A stretch of DNA of 64,000 nucleotides from Ochotona curzoniae (lineage: Eukaryota > Chordata > Mammalia > Lagomorpha > Ochotonidae): NCBI RefSeq assembly GCF_017591425.1, contig NW_024464918.1, positions 10,290,001 through 10,354,000 on the forward strand. Reading direction: 5' to 3'. Positions 55,901 through 64,000 of the stretch are shown here, in pieces (position 1 is the first letter of the stretch; every line of letters starts with the position of its first letter). The notes beneath the pieces were generated by a model. The model saw nothing but the letters and a program-made list of their open reading frames with translations. It was not told where the DNA came from and made no database searches. The position numbers and the translations under genes are program-made.

Positions 55901-57487
55901 CAATGTGATCATTGTGGCTTTAGAAAAATAAACCATTCAGAAAGAAAGCGGGAGTTTTCTGAATGTAATTGGTAAGAGTCTCTACAGAAACCCAACTGAA
56001 CCCATGTTCTAAATAGGCAAGCCCCACAAGGCATTTGTATGAAAGAGAGCTCCGTGTTCCTGAATCCATCTAGGGTTTACCACCTGCCTAAATCATCTCT
56101 TATAACTTTCCCAAAATCATTTCTTTCTCACTTGCATGTACAAGAGAGGCATTCCTCAAAGAAATGTACAAAATGAGGTATTTTATAGGCATTTTCAGAA
56201 TGTAACAGATGACTTATGGCAACCACCTGAAATGCAGCAATTCTGCATTTTCCAAGTCCATTTCCTGTAAGACTGTTATTCTCCTGAGACTTGCAAAGAC
56301 CCTAAATGTTTCATTGTGTCCGGAAGACATGAAGAGATGAACTCTTTATAAAGTAATAAGTTTCCCTAGGCGTATCTGTTGCTCCCAGGTAACCATAACT
56401 TTGATGATCATTAATATAGTACAAATGCTCTAAATGTCTTAGTTGCAATTAAAATAAATAAAAAGATGCCAGAGGTTACATATTCAGCATTTGGAATAAA
56501 GTGCTACCATGTTATGACCAGTACATTTTTTCATCATATGTGCCTGGTTCTTGGCAAGATAATTATACAGAATAGAGGTAGTTCTCAAAAAGAAACGATG
56601 CTTGTCAAAATATCAAAATTTCAAATACATTTCATGGTAAAAAAAATTTGGCTACATTAAATTAGCTACAAGGTGTTATTATTTCAATATGCCTTTGCTG
56701 CCTTACCACAGATAATGTGACTATATCATCAGTAAATTATTTGCTCTAACGCTTAGGACATAACACTTCCTATCTGGAATCCTATAATGCTTCTTTATTA
56801 GCTTAATTCTCACCTAGCATTTATGGGAACTTGCCTCTAAATTTAACTTTCCTTCCTACAATGGATGGATACTTATTCAAACTTTTCTACTCATTATGGC
56901 GAGATCAAGACATGAGTCTTCACTTTCTCACCCCGGCCTTTACTTGTCTGATGGTTTCTGCATTTGCATGTGATGTTTTTTCTTTAAGTCTTCACTGATT
57001 GTGTCGGGGCTTCGTGGTGATAATGATTTCTACTTCTCAACTCACAGTGTTATATGTCATTGTCTAATTCCTGAATATGAAGAATCAGATTTCCATAATC
57101 AATAAGATAGGCAAACAGTCAACATGAGCAGAGAACCTTAAGTCGATTCTAAGTACCTGTTGTTTTTTTTTCTCTAAGCTCGCTTCTCAAAGAATGTTCC
57201 AGGAAGCTTCTCTTGTGTCATTGTACCCGCACTAGTGCTATGTGCTAGCTCTCAAACAAAGGACGGCGAAAGTAGGAAAATATTCTAGTGATCCCACGGC
57301 AAGGATATACACTGTGCCAGCAAAGGGACCCAAGTAAACCTGTCTGATAACAGCATTCTGATCTTCTGTGCTGAGCAGGCTCTTGATGCCATTTTCTGAA
57401 CACTGCACGTATGCAGAAGTTATCTGATGAAACCAGAAAACTATGGGTGTGTTTAGCCTTGTCACAAATATGGCACTCTCCTTGATT
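52949..57487. other. Unassigned, SINE-free sequence
   Basis: No C-type SINE, L1 or gene recognised over 4.5 kb. Two poly-A runs lie at about 54,665-54,678 and 54,700-54,713, with similar flanks ('gatccagacagaagc', 'cagatcaaatc'). A possible L2-like piece lies near 54,960-55,180. The 100-codon frame at 54,994-55,296 has no recognised domain. Confidence 0.4.
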
Positions 57488-57502
57488 AGGGAGGTGCTTC
57501 TT

Positions 57503-57847
57503 TTATTTTTAAAAGAATTGTTAATTTTTTTTTTTTTATTGGAAAGGCAGATATATACAGAGAGGAGGAGAGATAGAGGGGAAGATCTCCCATTTGCTAA
57601 TTCACTATCCATGTGGCTGCAACAGCTAGAGCTGAGCCAATCCAAAGCCAGGAGCCAGGAGTCTCTTCTGGGTCTCCAATGTGGGTGCAGGGTCCCAAGA
57701 CTTTGGGCTGTCCTCGACTGCTTTCCCGGGGCAAAAGCGGAGAGTTGGATAGGAAGCAGGGCCGCTGGGATTAGAACTGCACCTATATGGGATCCTGGCA
57801 CATTCAAGGCGAGGACTTTAGCCACTAGGCTATCGTGCCAGGCCTAC
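57503..57847 (-). mobile_element. Pika-type SINE, reverse orientation
   Basis: Complete minus-strand copy with long T-run tail at left. Probable TSD agggaggtgcttctt (57,488-57,502) and agggaggcacttctt (57,848-57,862), 13 of 15 identical. The two longest frames in the window, 57,238-57,825 (195 codons) and 57,443-58,033 (196 codons), both run through this SINE and are not genes. Confidence 0.95.
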
Positions 57848-57862
57848 AGGGAGGCACTTCTT

Positions 57863-58840
57863 GGGAACAGTCTCCAGTGTACTTCCTGTCTGTGTCTTGT
57901 AATACATCTAGTCTCACCTGAGTTGGCAGCACTTGAAGTTACACCATTGGCTCACTGCAGTACATTTCATTCTTCAGTTTCAAATATACTTATTCAGAGC
58001 CTAGATTGTTTCTACAATGTTAACAGAAGCTGACCTGGCTCTGGTTTTCATGGATAGAGTTCTGGGGGATTGGGAAGAGTAACAACTGAGCTATGAAACA
58101 GCTGTGGTCAGTATCAAAATAAGAGAAAACTGATCTTTAGAGAGGAAAAAGAACATATCTAACTCCACACATCAAACATGGCTGCACATTAGTTTCTAGT
58201 TTTTCCACTTGTCCTTTCATTCCTTTAACTCCATTATCTAAATTCGAATGGCATTTTGTACTTATACACTCTGTTAGCAGTTATTACATATGATTTGAAC
58301 TTATATTGAAATCATATTGCCTCATTTCTCCCTTAATGATTTCAAAGCCCCGTAAAGGAGTGATCTTATCAGATAACTTCTGTATTCTTGAGGCCCAGAT
58401 GCAGCGGCTGATCCGAAAGCATGCTCATGTAAACATGCTCATGATGTGATTAGCCTTCCAAATTGGACTTTATGTCAAAAGACATTACAAAGAACTCATC
58501 TATAGCGATCTCTACTATTTAGCTAGCCTAAAGAAAACATGTCTAGATGTATTAACAGATAGTTCAGTCGTGTTATTTTCAAGATGCAGCGTCTGTTTTA
58601 AGACATACCAAATTATTAAAATGTAAAATTTAACAAAGGCATAAGGCAGTTTTCTAATCTCAAGGTTTCTGTTAGTTGTCCTAATGGTAATTTTATTTTA
58701 AAAAACACAAAATGGAAAATCATGTACTACATCTGTTGTTTGAGATGATCTTTCATCACCTTTAACTTCACTTTTGTACTGTGGACAGGAATTCCTATGT
58801 GATGATGTAAATTATCGTATCATGAATTACACTTAGTGTC
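57863..58840. other. Unassigned sequence
   Basis: No repeat or gene recognised. A short direct repeat catgctcatg occurs at about 58,421 and 58,434. Confidence 0.4.
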
Positions 58841-59134
58841 ATGACCAGGCTCAACTGGTTAAAAAGTTGTCTGCCAGGATTCTCTACTGCAAAGCTAGCA
58901 TTTTGCCTTTGCAATTGATGAAAGTATACTACAACAAATGCACCGAGTTCTTAGGCCACTGCTACTCAAGTGGGAGACCTGGAGACCTGAGAAAAGTTCC
59001 TTGTACCTGGAATTGGGCTGGCCAACATGTGGCTCTTGTGGCCATCTGGGGTGTGATCCAGTGGGTGGAAAAGCTCTCTCCTTGACTCTTGCTTTCTCTG
59101 AACTCTGACTTTCCAGTAATAAGTATAACTTTAA
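58841..59134 (+). mobile_element. Old C-type SINE
   Basis: 'atgaccaggctcaactggtt' head, 'gagttcttaggccactgc', 'caagtgggagacctgg', 'gtgtgatccagtgggtgg', 'gctctctccttgactc', 'actctgactttccagtaataag'. Frames at 58,867-59,192 on both strands are read-through. Confidence 0.85.
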
Positions 59135-59459
59135 AAAGCAAAAAGATTTCCGTGGTAGTAAACTCATGGCTATTGCTATGCAAATTCAACATACTTTCTA
59201 CAAATGATTAGTTGTCTGAAGAAAAGAAACCCTAAAGGGCATTTTCTGTTATTTAGTTAGTTACATAACATAAATTCATAGGCTGATATGCATAGGCTTA
59301 AATTCTTTTCCTGTCCTGTTGATGCTCAAGTTATCTTAGAGATGATTAACTGCAAGTCTCTTTAAATTTGGACCTGTTTGCTACATGACATCATATTATG
59401 TCATGTGATATTTTATCTGCACTAACAGTGAAACATTTTGGCAAAGTATTCTGGTTCCA
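59135..59459. other. Unassigned sequence
   Basis: Nothing recognised. Confidence 0.4.
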
Positions 59460-59700
59460 TTTAATGGGGAACATAATTTAGACCTTGCCATTGTGGCTGT
59501 TTGGGAAATGGCAAGAGATGAGGCTATCTGAAGCCGTGAACTTCTTCTGAGTCCCTCATGTGGGTGCAGCGGCCCAAGGACTTGGGTCATCCTTCGTGGC
59601 TTTGCCAGGCCATAAGAAGGGAAGTGTATGACAAGTGGAGTAGTCAGGACTCAAGCTAGGGCCCACGTGGGGTGCCAGCAATTACAGGTGAAAAATTAGC
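59460..59700 (-). mobile_element. Old C-type SINE, reverse orientation, tail lost
   Basis: 'gaacttcttctgagtccctcatgtgggtgcag', 'gcccaaggacttgggtcatcc', 'tttgccaggccataagaag' and 'agggcccacgtggggtgcc' in minus-strand order; the A-tail/CT end is not visible. Confidence 0.75.
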
Positions 59701-59824
59701 CTGGATTAAGGCAAGAACACTTGTCTTGATCATTCACTTAGAATATTCTCCTGGGTGCACTTGAGGTGCCCACATCACATGTTAGAATTTTGCATTCCAG
59801 ATGTTCTGTATCCCATTCAGCCAC
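59701..59824. other. Unassigned spacer
   Basis: Nothing recognised. Confidence 0.35.
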
Positions 59825-59968
59825 ATATTAATGTTTCCCGGGAGGCAGCAGATGATGGCTTTAGTGTTTGGGGCCCTGCCTTCAGTCGTGGCTTTTAATG
59901 TGAGATCTCTTTCTCTTTCATGTTTTTTCAAGTAGGTCAGAATATATCAATAAACACTTTTAAGAAAA
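59825..59968 (+). mobile_element. C-type SINE fragment
   Basis: 'ggaggcagcagatgatggcttta' and 'tttggggccctgcctt' from the central body, then 'gagatctctttctctttcatg' and an AATAAACAC tail; a large internal part is missing. Confidence 0.55.
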
Positions 59969-60527
59969 AGAAGAAATAGTCTTATCCTTGCCATCCCAGA
60001 CATCATTTTCTGAGTTCCCTTCTGATCTCAACAGTTTCTCTCTGGTCCCTTTGGAAAATTCTTCATTTCCCTGATGTTTATATAATGGGTTACCTAAGGG
60101 TTAAACGTATGTTCATTACAGCAAGATTCTGGAGGTCACTCTGCCTGTATTTCTATTCAGCTCTACTATCTAAAAGGGGTTAGTAGAAAACAGGGATGAT
60201 ATTCAATCTATTGTTCCCCCTTTACTTATCCAAACAATTAAAACATTAATAATACCTGCCTAACTGAAATCTTCTGAGAGTTTATCTTTGGTCCATAAAC
60301 TCCATATATCTTCATCATTGATAAGTTTCACACATATAACCACCATCTTTTTCCCCACAATCTCTAAATTCCCTACATTCAGAATGATTTTCATCAGGTG
60401 GATACACAATGGAGACTGGATGCTGAAAAAAAAAAACCTGAAAATTCATATACGCACAAACACCAAACATGAATCATGTTAGCCTATACCTAACTTCCTC
60501 CAGTTCTCCTAGCTTAGCAAATAACAG
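59969..60527. other. Unassigned sequence, faint MIR near 60,080-60,170
   Basis: 'ggtcactctgcctgtatttc' and 'cagctctactatct' are weakly MIR-like. Nothing else recognised. Confidence 0.3.
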
Positions 60528-60558
60528 CTATCAGAAAGCGTTTGAAGCTTTAAGTCAC

Positions 60559-60737
60559 AGCACATGGCGCGATGGCCTAGTGACTGAAGTCATTACCTTG
60601 CATGCACCAGGATCCCATACGGGTGCCCGTTTATGCCCCAGCTACTCCACTTCCCATTCAGCTCCCTGCTTGTGATCTAGGAAAGCAGTCATGGATGGCC
60701 CAAAGCCTTAGAATCCTGCTCCCTCATGGGAAACCTG
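60559..60737 (+). mobile_element. Pika-type SINE, 3'-truncated, in long direct repeats
   Basis: Head 'agcacatggcgcgatggcctag' to 'cccaaagccttagaatcctgc' and 'tcatgggaaacctg', then the element stops, without CT segment or A-tail. It sits between 31-bp repeats 'ctatcagaaagcgtttgaag...' (60,528-60,558) and 'ctataaggaagcatttgaag...' (60,738-60,768), 27 of 31 identical. 3' truncation is unusual for a SINE. Confidence 0.88.
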
Positions 60738-60768
60738 CTATAAGGAAGCATTTGAAGCTTTAAGGCAC

Positions 60769-61564
60769 GTAACTAGACCCAGTAACAGCATCTAAGCATC
60801 CAAGGCCTAGTGAAACAAGCACAGAAAATTCAGCATCAACAATCCATAGTTTCTCTGAAATATTCTAACAGGACCCCTCTAATCACATACATTAAAGCTA
60901 CAACCCATTCTGCCTCCGTTTCTCTCTTTTGTAGTCTCCATTCTAACATCAGAGCTATTTCATGAATTGTTTACTGTCCTTTTTTCCCCACCCCGAAGCA
61001 ACAGGAAAACACAAATCTTGCTTTATTTAAGACTTTAACCTGTAGGGCACAGAAAAGAGAAGCTGATCATTAAACATTTGCTAGATAATTGGATAGCCTC
61101 CTTTCCTGCCAACTTGTCCCACAAACAAGTCAACTCTACTACCACACAGGGGAGTAATAGACAGTAAAATTTGTCATATATGAGTGATAGCTTGATTTTG
61201 TTCTTCTGTGAGTTGGCAGTTGGTAACACTACATCATCATCTCCTTTTAATGGAAAACTATTTCTCAGCATTCACCAAGGCAGGAGCAAAAAGCTTTTGA
61301 TGAGTTTTTAAGAGAGTGCCAACTTCAGCATAACTGCCCAGTACTGACTAGTATCATATCACAGTGTACACCACACAGTTGTCAACTGGAAATTTGTGAT
61401 GACTACCTTTTTGAAATGTGCTGGCAATTTCATCAGGTAATAAAGCTTATCAGCAACATGCTTAAAACTCTGATTTCTTGTTGCTTTCCATCAAAATCAG
61501 CTCCACTCTCCTGTCCAGCTTTATACCATAAAAGCAAGCCAGACATTCAGCACAGTGCTGAGAT
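60769..61564. other. Unassigned sequence
   Basis: Nothing recognised; the 78-codon minus frame at 61,035-61,271 is unsupported. Confidence 0.4.
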
Positions 61565-61866
61565 GGGACTAGGGAGGGCCGCATTCCATCCTGGAGTGCC
61601 CAGGACCACTTCTGGTTGCAGTTTGATCTCAGCTTTCTGCTAATACATCTTCTTGGAAGGCAGTAGACGATGTCCCAAGCAGATGGACCCCCTCGGAACC
61701 ACACGAGAAGCCCGAGTTGAGTGCCTGGATCCTGGCTTTCCTTGGCCCAGCCTCAGCTGCTAGAGGCATTTGGGAAATAAGGCAAAGGTAGGAGATCTTT
61801 GTCTTTGTCTCCTTGCATGTCTTTCTCTCTACATTTCCAATAAGTAAAATACATAATCTTTAAGAA
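61565..61866 (+). mobile_element. Old C-type SINE
   Basis: 'gcagtagacgatgtcccaagc', 'cacgagaagcccgagttgag', 'tggatcctggctttccttgg', 'gctgctagaggcatttggg', 'gagatctttgtctttgtctcc' and the tail 'ccaataagtaaaatacataatc'. The head is poorly preserved. Frames at 61,416-61,643 and 61,462-61,704 overlap it. Confidence 0.8.
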
Positions 61867-63149
61867 GATGAATAAGAGAAAAAAAAATATTCCTTTTGGG
61901 TTTCTCTTCCAATATGCTCTTCGCCTTTCACTATATCTCATTTCTATTTTTAATGCTTGTTATAAAGTGGAATTTTCTGAGTTCAATATGCAATGCTCTG
62001 TATTACCAATTGTGCTTCAACAATATACAAATCTGAAATTGATAACTGCATCCTGTCAGAAAGTATTTCTATAAAATGACAGAAACTTCAATGGTTCACT
62101 TTCACAGGAACTTTCCTAATGCATTCTGAAAGCACAGATTTTTCCATTCTTAGGATCAAAATCTATTACTTTTATAAGCATTTGGAAGGATAGTATGTCC
62201 ACATGGGAAACTTTGATAACATCCTTTATTATGTTCTTAACAAATGTAGAACTCGATTATTTCAAATCTGTTCAATTAATGCTCCATTGCTTTTCATGCT
62301 GGTCAGCCAGTCTTTTAAGCTCTTTGCAGAAATAACAGGAGCTTAAACCACATAATACTTGGTGTTTGAGGAGGGGGTATGCTTTGAAAGGCTCATTTCT
62401 CTAAGCAAAGTAGTTTTGAAAAACTGTTTTCATTTCCTTGATGATAATCCATCAATTTCTACAGTCCTTAAAATAATATAAAGCAGTTAAGCCATGGGGT
62501 TTCAAGCCTTACCTACCCCTGGAAGTAAGCTTAAGTCCTGTTTGGAAGGCTGTGAAAACATATTCATACAAAGAAAAATTAATAACCTCAAGCATTTAGA
62601 TAAGGCCAAATAATTCATATGGTCTAATATTTTCTCTGCTTAGGAGCCTTAAATGGTTTCAAAAAGGAAAAACAATCACAGATACCTAGGAAAGAGGTTT
62701 CCAGAAACTGAATCTTTTTCCCAATTAGATTTTATATTTATTGAACACAAATATAGTTGCTGAAGAATAAGAATCAAAATGAATTGTCCCAAAACAAAAT
62801 TTCAAAGAAAATTTCTTGACTGATGATTATAGAAATATTATGAGAACCAGGAAACAATACTAGCGTTATCTTATGACCTCACATATTGCAACAAAATGTT
62901 ATTTTCATGGCAGTGATCATCACAAAATATCGAGAATATAAGTAGAGGTCTTTAAAACATGGTACTCTATCAAATCCAGTTCAGGGTTTGCTACAAATGT
63001 TTTTCATGTTTTTAAAAAACTGAAAATAAGGAGAGAGAAATATGTATCAGAGAGAACTCGTACATAACCAGCAAAACCTATCGTATGTATTATAAAGCAT
63101 TAACAAAGTGTTTTGGACCTGTTCTGAAGCATTTCGGCAATCAATGTGA
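61867..63149. other. Unassigned, conserved-looking sequence
   Basis: Repeat-free. About 62,090-62,400 has the balanced, word-rich texture of a conserved noncoding block ('ctgttcaattaatgctccattgc', 'tttgataacatcc'). No gene recognised. Confidence 0.3.
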
Positions 63150-63292
63150 GAGATAAGGATTTGCAGCTCCTGGCTTCAGCCCTGACTCTGAGCCTGCCAC
63201 TGCAGGCATTTGGGGAACGTGTCAACAGATGGGAGCCCTTCCTCTTTGTCTGACTCCCTCTTGACAAACAACTACTACAACAACAAATTTTA
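63150..63292 (+). mobile_element. C-type SINE, 3' half only
   Basis: 'gcagctcctggcttcagccctgactctgag', 'ctgcaggcatttggggaac', 'gagcccttcctctttgtctgac', then a (CAA/TAC)-type tail. It begins mid-element. The 146-codon minus frame at 63,100-63,540 runs through it. Confidence 0.75.
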
Positions 63293-63917
63293 AGTAATAA
63301 CATAAAACAAAAATGGGCATTAACAAATGTGAATGTAATTGTAACCACTTTACCCAAATGACCAAAGAAGTACACTTGAGGTGAGACAACCCAAATGCCC
63401 AGTGATACATGTAATGTTACCCACGAAGTAGTCTTGCCAAAAGTAACAATCTTTACATCTTCCTCCCACGGTACTGAAAAGACATAGACAAACCAATTCA
63501 TGCTACAGGAAAACAGACCAATACAGAACAAAGACTGCACAATGCCTCACCAAGTCAGCATCAGTTGAAAAGAGAAAAAATATAGATAAGAGATGTTCTA
63601 TATTACGTGAAATTAGAGGAAGAAATGTTAATGTGGACTACATTTCACGATGCTACAGAATTAATGATAGTTTTGTAATATGAAGTAGAATGCACTTTTT
63701 GTTTAGAATATACATTAGGGTTATTGTCATTTGATGTTAGCAACTTATAAATGGTTCAACACAAAGAAAGTGCATATAAAATGAAAATGGCAAAGAGGCA
63801 ACAACTACCTAAGTTAGGAACATAGGCTTTGTGTCCCACTGGACTCGATGTGAATTTCATCTCTTTGTATTCTGTATGTAAATTGTGGCTTATAATATTT
63901 GTTTCTCACAGGACTCA
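63293..63917. other. Unassigned sequence
   Basis: Nothing recognised. Confidence 0.4.
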
Positions 63918-63932
63918 CACAATAGTGAAAGA

Positions 63933-63963
63933 ATCGCTTCTTGGCTTTTCACCTAAGATCAAG
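63933..63963 (+). pseudogene. Possible U2 snRNA 5'-end retro-fragment (31 nt)
   Basis: The sequence matches the first 31 nt of U2 snRNA at 26 positions without gaps; exact runs are ATCGCTTCT at the start and CTAAGATCAAG at the end. It is bounded directly by a perfect 16-bp repeat cacaatagtgaaagaa (63,918-63,933 and 63,964-63,979). Truncated snRNA retro-pseudogenes flanked by direct repeats are known in mammals. The short length makes chance a real alternative. Confidence 0.5.
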
Positions 63964-63979
63964 CACAATAGTGAAAGAA

Positions 63980-64000
63980 ACACATTAGCCCACTCAAGCA
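63980..64000. other. Window end, unassigned
   Basis: Too short to classify. Confidence 0.3.

Noticed and set aside
57000..57080. C/D-box snoRNA-like words (gtgataatgattt ... ctga)
   Set aside because: No proper C box RUGAUGA paired with a D box and terminal stem; not supported.
57238..58033. Two overlapping frames of 195 and 196 codons on opposite strands, the longest in the window
   Set aside because: Both run through a pika-type SINE at 57,503-57,847 and contain its translated consensus; no protein domain.
63100..63540. 146-codon minus-strand frame
   Set aside because: Passes through a SINE 3' half; no domain.

Overview
The window is mammalian nuclear DNA. I find no protein-coding gene. 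Every open reading frame over about 60 codons is either read-through of an interspersed repeat or an unsupported chance frame with no recognisable domain, so I annotate no CDS. The dominant repeat is a tRNA-headed SINE (about 35 copies, both strands) ending in a CT-rich 'CTCTCTGT' segment and an AATAAA-type A-rich tail. This is the lagomorph C-repeat (CSINE) type. The youngest copies differ from the rabbit consensus as I remember it and match the form I associate with pikas (Ochotona). Lagomorph is a firm call; Ochotona is an inference. The window is either intergenic (a gene desert) or the inside of a very large intron; the sequence alone cannot decide.

Layout. 0-10.6 kb: SINEs, ancient MIR-like pieces and long repeat-free blocks, some with the TAATTA-rich look of conserved noncoding DNA. 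10.65-16.4 kb: two large noncoding retroposons in opposite orientation (10,652-12,317 plus; about 14,270-16,370 minus), with a third 5'-truncated copy at 26,436-26,732. They share a 3' module, and two of them have clear 16-17 bp target-site duplications and an A-tail. 16.6-32.7 kb: SINEs and an LTR-like element near 19.3-19.7 kb. 33.0-35.6 kb: a nested LINE-1 mosaic holding two oppositely oriented L1 3' ends, an L1 endonuclease-domain remnant and a five-unit 29-bp minisatellite grown from L1 sequence. 39.7-43.4 kb: a SINE cluster in which one copy carries a 50-bp inverted insert matching a neighbouring SINE 650 bp away, plus a probable 3' transduction. 42.8-46.2 kb: degraded sense-strand L1s with recognisable ORF2. 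46.2-64 kb: mostly unique sequence with scattered SINEs, a polypurine tract at 52.8 kb and, at the right edge, what looks like a 31-nt U2 snRNA retro-fragment between perfect 16-bp direct repeats.

Nothing here works together as a pathway. The biology is retrotransposition: L1 supplies the machinery, and the SINEs, the large noncoding retroposons and the U2 fragment carry its hallmarks (A-tails, TSDs, 5' truncation). The best candidates for something undescribed are the 10.65/14.3/26.4 kb noncoding retroposon family and the templated inverted insert at 42.25 kb. No alignment or database search could be run; family names rest on recognition by eye.
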